Part shown: positions 1 to 8,410 of the stretch, piece by piece
Numbering within the stretch: the first letter of the stretch is position 1
Layout of the letters: each line of letters starts with the position of its first letter
NCBI GenBank assembly: GCA_964437145.1
Contig: CAYTFW010000011.1
Span: 3,681-67,680, forward strand
Origin: JAFAZJ01 sp964437145
GTDB taxonomy: Bacteria > Pseudomonadota > Alphaproteobacteria > Reyranellales > Reyranellaceae
Length of the DNA: 64,000 nt
Direction: 5' to 3'
Program-made: the position numbers and the translations under genes
The notes under the pieces: model-generated
What the model was told of the DNA's origin: nothing
The model's database searches: none
The model's input: the letters and a program-made list of their open reading frames with translations, nothing else

Positions 1-432
1 GAGCAGGCGAGCGCGCTGTTCGCCTTTCTCGGCATCGCCTACGCCCAGCGCACCGGCGCGCATATCCGCATGGACCTGCTGCTGCGCGGCGTCTCCAAGC
101 GCTTCCTGTGGGCGATGGAATTGTTCGCCGTGCTGGTGGCGCTGGTGATCATCACCATCCTGGTGCAGACGACCTTCGAGAACTTCCTGCGCGCCTATCA
201 GCTCGGCGACTCGACCATCGACATCAAGCTCAAGACCTGGCCGACCAAGCTCCTGGTGCCCTTCGTGCTCGCCGTGCTGTGGCTGCGGCTCGCCCTGCAG
301 GCCGTGGACTACGCGCGGCTGGTGGCGCATCCCGACGCGACGCCGATCGCCGTGCCGGTGATCGAGACCATCGAGGTGCAAGCGCGCCATGAGATCGAGG
401 AAGCGCTGGGACGCGAGGAGAAGCGGCAATGA
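1..432 (+). CDS. dctQ: TRAP transporter small permease (DctQ), 5' end missing
   Basis: This is the small membrane subunit of a tripartite ATP-independent periplasmic (TRAP) carboxylate transporter. The reading frame is open from the first base, so the gene starts upstream of the window. The visible 143 residues include a hydrophobic helix around residues 39-55 and another near residues 83-95. The GAHIRMDLL stretch close to the left edge is typical of DctQ proteins. It ends in an ATGA overlap with the large permease, so the two are translationally coupled. The substrate cannot be read from the sequence; the matching binding protein lies just downstream on the other strand. Confidence 0.88.
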   Translation, partial: EQASALFAFLGIAYAQRTGAHIRMDLLLRGVSKRFLWAMELFAVLVALVIITILVQTTFENFLRAYQLGDSTIDIKLKTWPTKLLVPFVLAVLWLRLALQAVDYARLVAHPDATPIAVPVIETIEVQARHEIEEALGREEKRQ

Positions 433-1733
433 CCCTCGATCCGCTGGCCATCGGCATCGTCGGCTGCGGCCTGCTGATCCTGCTCTGCGTGCTGGGCGTG
501 CGCATCGCCTTCTCGGCGGCGATCGTCGGCGCCTTCGGCCTCGTCGCCATCACCGGCTGGGGTCCGGGCCTGCGCACCGCCGGCATCGTGCCGCACGCCT
601 CTGTCGTGAACTACACGCTCTCCGTGCTGCCGATGTTCATCCTCATCGGCTATCTCGCCTATTACGCCGGCATCACCCAGGCCGCCTTCGAGGCGGCGCG
701 GCGCTGGCTCGGCTGGCTGCCCGGAGGGCTGGCGATCGCCACGGTCTACGCCGTCGCCGGCTTCTCCGCCGTGTCGGGAGCCAACACGGCGGCGGCGGCG
801 GTGTTCGCCAAGGTGGCGATCCCGGAGATGCTGAAGGCCGGCTACAACAAGCGGCTGGCCGCCGGCGTGGTCGCCGCCGGCGCCACGCTCGACTCGCTGA
901 TCCCGCCCAGCGCGCTGCTGGTGGTCTACGGCATCATCACCGAGCAGTCGGTCGGCAAGCTGCTGGTCGCGGGCTTCGCGCCCGGCCTGTTCTCGGCGCT
1001 GGTCTACACCGCGATCATCCTGATCATGTGCTGGCGCAACCCGGCCTACGGCAAGCCGATCCGCGGCTACACCTGGCCGCAGCGGGTGTCCTCGCTGCCC
1101 GGCACGTTTCCGATCGTGCTGGTGATCGCCATCATCTTCTGCTCGATGCTGTGGGGTTGGGCGACGCCGACCGAGGCCGGCGCGCTGGGCGCGGCCTGCG
1201 TGCTGGCCATCGCGCTGGCGAACCGGATGAAATGGCCCGAGCTGCGCGGCGCGCTGCTCGAGACCGCCAAGCTCACCGCGGTGATCTTCACCGTCGTCTG
1301 GGGCGTGCTGATCTTCGTGCGCTTCCTCGGTTTCGCCGGCCTACCGGAGCAGCTCGCGACGTGGGTAACCGGGCTGAAGGTGGCGCCGATCTGGATCCTG
1401 CTGGCGATCTACCTGGTCTACCTGATCCTCGGCACCATCCTCGAGGGCGTCGGCATGTTCCTGCTGACCCTGCCGGTGGTGTTCCCGGTGATCGAGGCGC
1501 TGGGCTACGACCCGATCTGGTTCGGCATCATCCTGGTGAAGCTCAACGGCATCGCCACGCTGTCGCCGCCGGTGGGCCTCGTGGTCTTCGTCGTCAACGG
1601 CGTGCGGCCCGACATCTCGGTGTCGGACATCTTCCGCGGCATCTGGCCGTTCATCTTCGCCGACATCATCACCATCGCCTGCCTCACGGCGTGGCCGGAG
1701 ATCGTGACCTTCATCCTCGACGCGGCGGGGTAG
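429..1733 (+). CDS. dctM: TRAP transporter large permease (DctM)
   Basis: This 434-residue polytopic membrane protein is the ion-coupled transport subunit of the TRAP system. It is hydrophobic throughout, has the usual family length, and carries DctM-like stretches such as the PPSALLVVYG segment and ILEGVGMFLLTLPV near residues 338-351. Its ATG overlaps the stop of the small permease by four bases. A hairpin-forming intergenic repeat follows directly and separates it from the convergent binding-protein gene, where it could help to end transcription. Confidence 0.92.
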   Translation: MTLDPLAIGIVGCGLLILLCVLGVRIAFSAAIVGAFGLVAITGWGPGLRTAGIVPHASVVNYTLSVLPMFILIGYLAYYAGITQAAFEAARRWLGWLPGGLAIATVYAVAGFSAVSGANTAAAAVFAKVAIPEMLKAGYNKRLAAGVVAAGATLDSLIPPSALLVVYGIITEQSVGKLLVAGFAPGLFSALVYTAIILIMCWRNPAYGKPIRGYTWPQRVSSLPGTFPIVLVIAIIFCSMLWGWATPTEAGALGAACVLAIALANRMKWPELRGALLETAKLTAVIFTVVWGVLIFVRFLGFAGLPEQLATWVTGLKVAPIWILLAIYLVYLILGTILEGVGMFLLTLPVVFPVIEALGYDPIWFGIILVKLNGIATLSPPVGLVVFVVNGVRPDISVSDIFRGIWPFIFADIITIACLTAWPEIVTFILDAAG

Positions 1734-1745
1734 TCATGCCGCTGG

Positions 1746-1807
1746 CTGTCATCCCGAGCATCGCGATCCAGGGCCATCTGGATTCCTCGCTTCGCTCGGA
1801 ATGACAG
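1746..1807. repeat. dispersed intergenic inverted repeat, copy 1 (diverged)
   Basis: The outer arms, ctgtcatcccgag and ctcggaatgacag, are inverted complements with one difference, and gatccag/ctggattc forms a further inner pairing. This is the most diverged of seven copies in the window. It sits between the convergent dctM and dctP genes, so it may act as a bidirectional terminator. Confidence 0.8.
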
Positions 1808-1808
1808 A

Positions 1809-2855
1809 TTATGACCGCGGAGCACCCGCTTCCTTGAGCAGGAAGTTCAAGAGCTCGCGGCCGGGGATGCCCTGCGCCTCGCGCTTCGCCACCCATTCCT
1901 CCCACACCGGCTCGCCGCCGGCCTTGCGGAAGGCCGCGACTTCCTCGGGCTTGTAGCGGAGGAACTCCAGCTTCTTCTTGAACAGCGGGATGTTCTTCTC
2001 GTCGGCCGCCGCGTAGGCGGCCTTGAGCGCGGCGTGCGCCGCTGGCACCGCCTCCATCAGCAGATCCTGGTACTGCTTGGGCAGCTCGGCCCAGCGCTGT
2101 GTGTGGATCAGGGTCGGGCAGCCGACATTCCCGAGATTCATGTTCTCGGTGTACCACTTGCCGACTTCGTAGGTGCGGTAGGACTGGTGCGCGTAGGTCG
2201 TCGGGAAGGCCGCCGCGTCGACTGTGCCGCGCTCGAGCGAGGTGTAGACCTCGGTGGCGTCGACCGAGGTCGGGATCGCGCCCAGCTTGCGCATCGCCTC
2301 GCCGATGCCGGCCAGCGCGCGCACGCGCATGCCCTTGAAATCGGCCACGGCTCGCGGCGCCTTGCCGCGGCCGACGAACTCGTTGTTCGGCAGCACGGCG
2401 GAGAGGAACGGCATGGCGTTCCAGCCGGCGAACTCCTTGACGATCGCCGGATGCTTGTAGAAGGCGCGATGCACGCGCTCCTGGGTGTCGAAGTCGGGGA
2501 TCGGCAGGAACGGCAGGTCGAGCGCCGAATACGCCGGCAGCTTCTCCGGATGGTACGAGGCGCAGATGTTGGTCATCTCCAGGCTGCCGACCTTCAGCGA
2601 GTCGAGCAGCTCCTTGGGCTGGCCGAAGCTCTCGTAGCCGATGGTGATCTGGAACTTGCCGCCGGTGCGCTCGGCCATGAACTTCTTGAGCGTCTCGACG
2701 TTCTGGGTCGCGGCGCGCGGCTTGCCCCAGGCGCCCAGCTTCCACTTCACCTCCGGCCCGTCGACGATCTTCGCCTGGGCGAACGCGCCACCCGACCACG
2801 CCACCACGCTGGCCGCCACGACGGCGACGACGCCCAACCCCTTGAGACGGACCAT
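1809..2855 (-). CDS. dctP: TRAP transporter substrate-binding protein (DctP)
   Basis: This 348-residue periplasmic protein captures the substrate for the TRAP permease. I place the start at the ATG at 2855 because an AGGAGG lies 7-8 bases upstream and a clean Sec signal peptide follows (MVRLKGLG, hydrophobic core, cleavage after GGAFAQA). Family features include PKELLDSLKVGSLEM, FKGMRVRA and the SVDATEVYTSLERGTVDAA block, where the conserved arginine for the ligand carboxylate is expected. It lies convergent to the permease genes, an arrangement seen in some TRAP loci. The ligand is unknown, probably a small organic acid. Confidence 0.88.
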   Translation of the reverse strand: MVRLKGLGVVAVVAASVVAWSGGAFAQAKIVDGPEVKWKLGAWGKPRAATQNVETLKKFMAERTGGKFQITIGYESFGQPKELLDSLKVGSLEMTNICASYHPEKLPAYSALDLPFLPIPDFDTQERVHRAFYKHPAIVKEFAGWNAMPFLSAVLPNNEFVGRGKAPRAVADFKGMRVRALAGIGEAMRKLGAIPTSVDATEVYTSLERGTVDAAAFPTTYAHQSYRTYEVGKWYTENMNLGNVGCPTLIHTQRWAELPKQYQDLLMEAVPAAHAALKAAYAAADEKNIPLFKKKLEFLRYKPEEVAAFRKAGGEPVWEEWVAKREAQGIPGRELLNFLLKEAGAPRS

Positions 2856-2924
2856 GGGATGCCTCCTCGGTGAGTCCTCCAAATGCCGGCTCTTGCGGCC
2901 GGCTGACGGCAACGTTACCGAGGC

Positions 2925-3671
2925 TCAGGTCGCGGCGCCACCATTGATCTGGAGCATCTGGCCATTGATGAAGGCGCCGTCGTCCGACACCAGCAGGCGC
3001 AGCGCACCGGCGATCTCGGTCGAGCTGCCCATGCGGCCCACGGGCACGGCCTTCACGCTGTCCTGGCGATGCTTCACCGAGGCCGGATCGTCGTTGTCGC
3101 GGTCGCCGGCGATCGGGCCGGGCGAGATCGCGTTGACGGTGATGCCCTTCGGCCCGAACTCGCGCGCCAGCGCTTTGGTCAGGCCCCACACGCCGTGCTT
3201 GGCCACCGTCACCGACGGTCGGCCGCCGGTGCCCTGCATGGCGTTCATGCCGGTGAAGTTGACGATGCGACCCCAGCCGCGTTCCAGCATTTTCGGCAGG
3301 CATGCCCGCGACAGCCACACCGCGGCGTCGAGATCGACCGACATCACCCGCCGCCATTCCGCGTCGCTGGTCTCGAGGAACGCCTTGCCCGGCCGGATCG
3401 CGGCGTTGTTGACCAGCACGTCGACGGCGCCGAAACGCGCGATGGCCTCCGACGCGATGCGCTGGGCGTCCTTGGGATCGCCGACATCGCCCATCGTCAC
3501 CAGCGCCTCGATACCGTGCGCCGCGCATTCCTGCACCACCGCCTCGCAGGCGGCGCGGTTGGACGAGCCGTTGACGACGACGTTGAAGCCGTCCTTCGCC
3601 AGGTAGAGCGCACAGGCGCGGCCGATATTGCGGCCGGCGCCGGTGATCAGCGCGGTGCGGCGTGTGGGCAT
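2925..3671 (-). CDS. SDR-family oxidoreductase
   Basis: This 248-residue short-chain dehydrogenase/reductase has the Rossmann motif TGAGRNIG near residue 11, an NNAA motif (LVNNAAIRPG), and a C-terminal GQMLQINGG. In the catalytic region the usual YxxxK tyrosine appears to be replaced: the stretch reads RPSVTVAKHGVWGLTKA, with the lysine kept. This weakens the case for a standard reductase. ATG 3671 is preferred over 3677 because CCGGAG lies at proper spacing. The substrate is not evident. It is the last gene of a minus-strand group with a CoA-transferase and an enoyl-CoA hydratase, beyond a palindromic repeat. Confidence 0.85.
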   Translation of the reverse strand: MPTRRTALITGAGRNIGRACALYLAKDGFNVVVNGSSNRAACEAVVQECAAHGIEALVTMGDVGDPKDAQRIASEAIARFGAVDVLVNNAAIRPGKAFLETSDAEWRRVMSVDLDAAVWLSRACLPKMLERGWGRIVNFTGMNAMQGTGGRPSVTVAKHGVWGLTKALAREFGPKGITVNAISPGPIAGDRDNDDPASVKHRQDSVKAVPVGRMGSSTEIAGALRLLVSDDGAFINGQMLQINGGAAT

Positions 3672-3686
3672 GCTCATTCTCCGGTC

Positions 3687-3747
3687 GGGGCGCGCCACCC
3701 CAGTGGCGCGTGCAGCAACAAGACGCGCCACTGGAGTGGCGCGCCCC
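3687..3747. repeat. intergenic inverted repeat with palindromic arms
   Basis: Two 24-base arms (3687-3710 and 3724-3747) are inverted complements with one mismatch, separated by 13 bases. Each arm is itself close to a palindrome: gcgcgccac, a short spacer, then gtggcgcg. The transcript could fold either as two small hairpins or as one long one. It lies between the CoA-transferase and the downstream SDR. Confidence 0.8.
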
Positions 3748-3753
3748 CAGCGT

Positions 3754-4935
3754 CTACACCACGCCGCCGGCGCGCAGTGTCGCGATCGCGGCGCCATCAT
3801 AGCCCAGGCCCGCCAGCACCTCGTCGGTGTTCTGCCCGAGCTCGGGCGTCGGCTTCAGCTCCTTCGGCTGCGGCGCGGCGCTCAGGTTGATCGGCTGGCC
3901 GACGACCTTGATGTCGCCGAGCTTGGGATGCTTCACCGGCCGCGCGATGCCGAGATGCTGGACCTGCGGCTCGGCGAAGGTCTTGTCGATGGTGTTGATC
4001 GGCCCGCACGGCACGCCGGCCTTGTTCAGCGCCGCGATCCAGTGCGCCGACGGCTTGGTCTTCGTCACCTCGCCGATGCGCTGGTTCAGCGCCTTGCGGT
4101 TCTGCGAGCGCGTGCCGGGTGTGGCGTGCTCGGGATGCTCCAGCAGATGCGGCGCGTCGATGGCCAGCGCGAAGCGCTTCCACATCTTGTCCCCTGATGC
4201 GGCGATGTTGATGTGGCCGTCGCTGGTCGGGAACACGCCGGTCGGAATCGAGGTCGGGTGATCGTTGCCCGCCTGCTTGGCGACTTCGCCCTTCATCAGC
4301 CAGCGTGCGGCCTGGAAGTCGAGCATGAAGATCTGCGCCTCGATCAGCGAGGTGTGCACCCACTGGCCCTTGCCGGTGCGCTCGCGGTCGTAGAGCGCGA
4401 GGATGATCGCCTGCGCCAGCAGCAGGCCCGACGTCAGGTCGGCGATCGGGATGCCGACGCGCATCGGCCCGGCGCCGGGCTCGCCGGTGATCGACATCAG
4501 CCCGCCCATGCCCTGGGCGATCTGGTCGACGCCCGGCCGCGCCGCGTCGGGGCCGCTCTGGCCGAAGCCGGCGATCGAGCCGTAGATGATGCGCGGGTTG
4601 ACCTTGCTCACCGCGTCGTAGTCGATGCCCAGGCGATGCTTCACGTCGGAGCGGTAGTTCTCGACGATGACATCCGCTTTGGCCGCCAGCTTCATGAAGA
4701 TGGCGTGGCCTTCTTTGCTCTTGAGGTTGAGCGTCATCGCCTTCTTGTTGCGATGCAGGTTCTGGAAGTCGAAGCCGTGCCGCGCGCCGCCCATCGAGTC
4801 CATTTTGCCGTCGCTGGGCTGCTCGATCTTGATCACCGTGGCGCCCCAATCGGCGAGCTGGCGCACCGCCGTGGGGCCGGCGCGATGCGCCGTCAGGTCG
4901 AGGACGAAGAGATGGGAGAGCGGCAGGGCGGCCAT
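3754..4935 (-). CDS. CaiB/BaiF-type (class III) CoA-transferase
   Basis: This 393-residue enzyme should move CoA between an acyl-CoA and a free acid. It has the family N-terminus LDLTAHRAGPTAVRQLADWG, the ADVIVENYR block and GVDQIAQGMGGLMS, whose aspartate is the likely catalytic residue that forms the acyl-anhydride intermediate. The frame stays open far upstream through the neighbouring gene, but homology begins at MAALPLSHL, giving start 4935. It is five bases downstream of an enoyl-CoA hydratase, so the two probably work in one acyl-CoA pathway. The acyl substrate is unknown. Confidence 0.9.
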   Translation of the reverse strand: MAALPLSHLFVLDLTAHRAGPTAVRQLADWGATVIKIEQPSDGKMDSMGGARHGFDFQNLHRNKKAMTLNLKSKEGHAIFMKLAAKADVIVENYRSDVKHRLGIDYDAVSKVNPRIIYGSIAGFGQSGPDAARPGVDQIAQGMGGLMSITGEPGAGPMRVGIPIADLTSGLLLAQAIILALYDRERTGKGQWVHTSLIEAQIFMLDFQAARWLMKGEVAKQAGNDHPTSIPTGVFPTSDGHINIAASGDKMWKRFALAIDAPHLLEHPEHATPGTRSQNRKALNQRIGEVTKTKPSAHWIAALNKAGVPCGPINTIDKTFAEPQVQHLGIARPVKHPKLGDIKVVGQPINLSAAPQPKELKPTPELGQNTDEVLAGLGYDGAAIATLRAGGVV

Positions 4936-4940
4936 GACAC

Positions 4941-5732
4941 TCACCGTCCCTTGAACACCGGCTTGCGCTTCTCCATGAAAGCGCGGCGGCCTTCCTGGTA
5001 GTCGCCGCTGTCGAAGCACTCCACCGCCATGCGCTCGAGCTTGGCGTGATCCTGTTTCGATTCGGGCTTGGCGATCTCGCGCGCCGACGCCTTGGCAAGC
5101 GCGATGGTCAGCGGCGCGTTCTCGCCGATCGCCTGGGTGATCTTCGCCACCATGGCGTCGAGCTCGGCATCGGTCGCGGCGACGCCGTGTACCAGCCCCA
5201 TCTCGGCGGCTTCCTTGCTGCTGTACTGCTTGGCCGTGAACAGGAACTCCATGGCGCGCGGCAGGCCGACGATGCGCGACAGCCGCTCGATGCGCAGGAA
5301 GCCGTAGCCCAGGCCGAGCCTGGCCGCCGGCACGCCGAAGCGCGCCGCCTCGTTGCAGTAGCGCAGGTCGCAGCAGGCCGCGAGGTTCATGCCGCCGCCG
5401 ATGCAGTAGCCGTTGATCTTGGCGATGGTCGGCTTGGGGAAACTGTAGAGCGCCTCGTAGCCATCCTTGGAGATCGCGTCGTAGCGCACCTGCGCCTCGG
5501 CGTTGGCGCGCTCGCTCTCGAACTTGGAGATGTCGGCGCCGGAGACGAACGCCTTGCCGCCGGTGCCGCTGACCACGACGCAGCGGATTTCGGGATCCTG
5601 GGCGAAGTCGCCCAGCACGCCGACCATGCGCTCCCACATGTCGAGCGACACGGCGTTGAGCTTGGCCGGGTTGTTGAAGACCACGTGGCCGATATTGCCC
5701 TCGCGGTGTCCGAATAGCTTCTGATCCTGCAT
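4941..5732 (-). CDS. enoyl-CoA hydratase/isomerase family protein
   Basis: This 263-residue crotonase-fold protein has oxyanion-hole segments SGADISKFE and IGGGMNLAACCDLR. The start at ATG 5732 is supported by GGAGGA eight bases upstream; an ATG at 5747 has no ribosome site. At the usual catalytic glutamates I see GVPAARLGLGYG, so at least one is not in its standard place and the reaction (hydratase, isomerase or other) cannot be assigned. It is first in an operon with the class III CoA-transferase, 5 bases apart. Confidence 0.87.
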   Translation of the reverse strand: MQDQKLFGHREGNIGHVVFNNPAKLNAVSLDMWERMVGVLGDFAQDPEIRCVVVSGTGGKAFVSGADISKFESERANAEAQVRYDAISKDGYEALYSFPKPTIAKINGYCIGGGMNLAACCDLRYCNEAARFGVPAARLGLGYGFLRIERLSRIVGLPRAMEFLFTAKQYSSKEAAEMGLVHGVAATDAELDAMVAKITQAIGENAPLTIALAKASAREIAKPESKQDHAKLERMAVECFDSGDYQEGRRAFMEKRKPVFKGR

Positions 5733-5827
5733 GCCGATTTCCTCCATCGGCGGCTCTTATAGCGCAGCCGGGCTGATTTGGGCCGGCTAATCCTGTTATG
5801 ACAGGCGGCGGTAAGGTGGGAGCGGGC

Positions 5828-6694
5828 ATGAGCGAGATCTGGGACGTTGTCGTGATCGGCGCGGGCGCCGCCGGCCTGCGCGCGTCCGCCGTCGCGGCCA
5901 AGGCCGGCGCGCGGGTGATGTGCATCGACAAGCTCGGGCCCGGTGGCCTGATGATGAATTTCGGCGAGATCCACGACGCGCCGGCGGAGGCTGCGGGCAT
6001 GACCGGTCCCGACTTCATCGCCGCGCTGCTCGACCAAGCCACGGAGGCCGGCGTCGAGATGGGCTTCGGCGAGGTCACGGCGCTCGGCGCCGGCGCGACC
6101 TGGTCGATCGTCGCCGACGAGACGCATGCCGCGCGCGCCGTGATCGTCGCCACGGGGCTGAGCCACGGCACGCTCGGCCTGCCGGAGGAGGCGCGCTATC
6201 TCGGCCAGGGCATCTCGCATTGCGCCGTCTGCGATGGGCCGCTCTATGCCGGTCAGCCGGTGGTGGTGGTCGGCGATCAGGGCTGGGCCGTGCAGGAAGC
6301 GCGCGAGCTGGCCGGCATGGCCAGCGCCGTCACCGTCGTCGCCGAGACGGCGCCGGCGCTGCCCAACGTCACCGCCATCCCGGGTCGTATCATCGCCCTC
6401 GACGGCGATGACGGCCTGCAAGGCCTGGTGATCGAGCGCGGCGGCCAGACCATGCGGCTCGAGACCCGGGCGCTGTTTCCCTACATCGGCCGCAAGCCGG
6501 CCTGCGGCTTCGTCGAGGCCGAGCGCGACGCCGCCGGCGCGTTGGTCGTCCAAGCCGATGGCGCGACGTCGGCACCGGGCTTGTTCGCCGCGGGCGATGT
6601 ACGCGCCGGCGCACCGGAGACCATCGCCCAGGCGCTCGCCGATGCCGAGCGCGCCGGCGCCGCCGCGGCCGCCTGGGCAGCCGCGCATCGCTGA
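5828..6694 (+). CDS. thioredoxin-reductase-like FAD/NAD(P)H oxidoreductase
   Basis: This 288-residue flavoprotein has an N-terminal FAD-binding GAGAAG (residues 11-16), a redox-active pair CAVC followed by DG at residues 132-135, and a C-terminal FAGDVRAG block, all as in thioredoxin reductases. It is a little shorter than typical TrxB. ATG 5828 follows GGGAGC at good spacing. The gene is 95 bases upstream of, and co-directional with, a UGSC selenoprotein and a pair of cysteine-containing paralogues. I infer that it passes electrons from NAD(P)H to that redox module rather than serving as the housekeeping thioredoxin reductase. This is untested. Confidence 0.88.
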   Translation: MSEIWDVVVIGAGAAGLRASAVAAKAGARVMCIDKLGPGGLMMNFGEIHDAPAEAAGMTGPDFIAALLDQATEAGVEMGFGEVTALGAGATWSIVADETHAARAVIVATGLSHGTLGLPEEARYLGQGISHCAVCDGPLYAGQPVVVVGDQGWAVQEARELAGMASAVTVVAETAPALPNVTAIPGRIIALDGDDGLQGLVIERGGQTMRLETRALFPYIGRKPACGFVEAERDAAGALVVQADGATSAPGLFAAGDVRAGAPETIAQALADAERAGAAAAAWAAAHR

Positions 6695-6789
6695 CCGGAG
6701 CGGGGCAGGGCTTCGCCCGGCGCACTTGTCAGGATGATCGGGAGGGTCGAAAGTCCCCACACCACGAACCATCCGGGAGGAAGGTCGGC

Positions 6790-7311
6790 ATGAAGATTGT
6801 GAACCCGAGTTTCGGCGTCTCGGCGACCGGCGGCGAGAAGATGGCCACCGCACCGGTCGACTGGCTGCGCGATCCGATCGCGCTGGTCACCAACGCCAAA
6901 CCCAACGCGCGCGAGCTGCTCGACGGCATCCGCACCAAGCTGGGCGCGATTCGGCCCATCGACAACATCGCCTTCCTCGGCAAGGACAGCGCCAGCCAGC
7001 CGGCGCCGAACGCGCTGTATGACGAGATCGCCGGCAAGTACAAGGCGGCGCTCCTCGCCTTAGCCGATTGAGGCTCCTGTTCATCGTGGAGTTTCCACGA
7101 CAGCGTCGAACTGGAGAAGAAGGGCGTCACGGCCTACGTGATCGCGACCGAGACCTTCAAATCGCTGGTTCTTGCGCAGGCCAAGGCGCGCAAGATCACG
7201 CCTCGCCTCATCGTCGTGAAGCATCCTGTCGGCGGGCTGAACGCCCAGGAGCTCGCCGAGCGTATCGAAACCGCTACCGCCGGCCTGACCAAGGTCATGA
7301 GCGGCGGCTGA
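6790..7311 (+). CDS. UGSC-family selenoprotein (TGA at 7069-7071 read as selenocysteine)
   Basis: Conventional reading stops after 93 codons, but the same frame stays open for 79 more codons after the TGA, giving a 173-residue protein. The TGA is followed by GGC TCC TGT, so the readthrough product contains U94-G-S-C97. This is the signature of the UGSC (seleno)protein family, in which U or C occupies the first position. The C-terminal half continues sensibly (KGVTAYVIATETFKSL, then RLIVVKHPVGGLNAQELAERI), as expected for a thioredoxin-like alpha/beta domain. A SECIS-like hairpin begins just after the TGA. The start ATG has GGGAGGA upstream. The function is probably thiol/selenol redox chemistry. 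No selenocysteine-insertion genes are in the window. Confidence 0.85.
7077..7103 (+). promoter_or_regulatory. candidate bacterial SECIS element inside the UGSC selenoprotein gene
   Basis: The upper stem tcgtgga/tccacga (7084-7090 with 7094-7100) is seven perfect base pairs closing a gtt loop. Below it, ctg/cag (7077-7079 with 7101-7103) pair across a four-base bulge on the 5' side. The upper stem begins 12 bases after the TGA and the apical GU is about 20 bases after it. That closely resembles the E. coli fdhF SECIS, which has GU in a small loop at similar distance. It should recruit SelB for selenocysteine insertion. Confidence 0.72.
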
Positions 7312-7334
7312 CCTGAACGAGTGACGACAACGCC

Positions 7335-8393
7335 ATGACCGATACGTCCCAGACCGACCCCGCCGACGCCGAACTCATCGACGTCGGCGAGATGGATGTC
7401 ACGGCGTTCAATGAGTACGCCATGCAGCAGGGCTGGAGCGACGGCATGCCGCTCTACATCCCCACCGAAGAGAAGGTCGCGAAGTTCGTCGCGGTCTGCC
7501 GCGGCGACAACCGGCCCTTCCTGCCGGTCTCGCCGCGCTCGGTGGTGCCGACCCTGCAGAGCCTCGCCGCCAACGCTGTCATGGCCGGATGCAGGCCGGA
7601 GTATTTCCCGGTGGTCACCGCGGCGCTGCACGCCGTGCTGAACCCCGACTACAATCTGCATGGCACGTTGGCGACGACGCATTCCTGCGCGCCCATGCTG
7701 GCGGTGCACGGGCCGATGCGGCACACGCTGAAGATCAATTGCGGCAGCAATTGCTTCGGCCAGGGCTGGCAGGCCAATGCCACGATCGGCCGCGCGCTCG
7801 GCCTGATCCTGCTCAATGTCGGCGGCGCCAAGCCGGGCGAGATGGATCGCTCGACCCAGGGCTCGCCCGCGAAATACACCTTCTGCTTCGGCGAGAACGA
7901 GGAAGAGAGTCCGTGGGAGCCCTACCACGTGCGTCGCGGCTTCAAAGCCAACGACAGCGTGGTAACGGCGATGGCGGGCGAGGCGCCGCACAACATCAAC
8001 GACCACGGCAGCACGACAGGCGACGACATCCTCACCACCATGGCCGGCACCATCTCGCAGGTCGGCGCCAACACGATCTATGGCAAGGGGCCGTACTTCG
8101 TGGTCATCGGGCCGGAGCACGCCCAGACCTTGAAGCGAGACGGCTACACCATCGAGAGCATGCAGGCCGCGCTGCACGAGCGCTCGAAGGTGCATGTCTC
8201 GCGCGTCTCCAAGGGCAACCAGGAGAGCTACGCCAGCTCGAGCCGGCCGCGCCAGGGCGACTACTACTATATCGGGCCGACGCCGCAGGACATCCACATC
8301 CTGGTCGCCGGCGGCCCGGGCAAGCACTCCGCCTTCATCCCGTCTTTCGGCGGCACCACCGTCAGCTCGGTGCGCATCGCGCCGCCGACCTGA
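7335..8393 (+). CDS. conserved protein of unrecognised family, selenoprotein-associated (paralogue A)
   Basis: I do not recognise a named function for this 352-residue soluble protein. It is clearly a paralogue of the next gene. Shared segments include DGMPL near residue 37, AGC-R/K-P (C86), the run from NxGxNxxGxGxxANAxIGRA to NVGGA (residues 135-165), KYTFCF (C184), and a C-terminal PQDIHILVAGGPG...GGTTVSS. It also has cysteines of its own, at C118 and in the pair C136-GSN-C140. There is no signal peptide or membrane segment. It starts 23 bases after the UGSC selenoprotein and probably belongs to the same transcript. Partner subunits of a selenoprotein-dependent reductase or thiol-handling enzyme are a reasonable but unproven idea. 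Confidence 0.72.
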   Translation: MTDTSQTDPADAELIDVGEMDVTAFNEYAMQQGWSDGMPLYIPTEEKVAKFVAVCRGDNRPFLPVSPRSVVPTLQSLAANAVMAGCRPEYFPVVTAALHAVLNPDYNLHGTLATTHSCAPMLAVHGPMRHTLKINCGSNCFGQGWQANATIGRALGLILLNVGGAKPGEMDRSTQGSPAKYTFCFGENEEESPWEPYHVRRGFKANDSVVTAMAGEAPHNINDHGSTTGDDILTTMAGTISQVGANTIYGKGPYFVVIGPEHAQTLKRDGYTIESMQAALHERSKVHVSRVSKGNQESYASSSRPRQGDYYYIGPTPQDIHILVAGGPGKHSAFIPSFGGTTVSSVRIAPPT

Positions 8394-8410
8394 ACCATGG
8401 CCAATCCCTG

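Noticed and set aside
5793..5804. Palindrome ctgttatgacag as an operator for the flavoprotein gene
   Set aside because: It is short, has a common sequence and no second copy in the window.
4936..6171. Upstream extension of the CoA-transferase frame to a protein of about 800 residues
   Set aside because: The extra part overlaps the enoyl-CoA hydratase and the flavoprotein genes and has no homology. A normal start with family N-terminus exists at 4935.
7069..7071. The TGA as a true stop or a nonsense mutation making a pseudogene
   Set aside because: The frame beyond it is long, protein-like and starts with the family signature G-S-C, and a hairpin with SECIS geometry follows. A chance stop would not explain these together. 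Final proof needs the selenocysteine genes.
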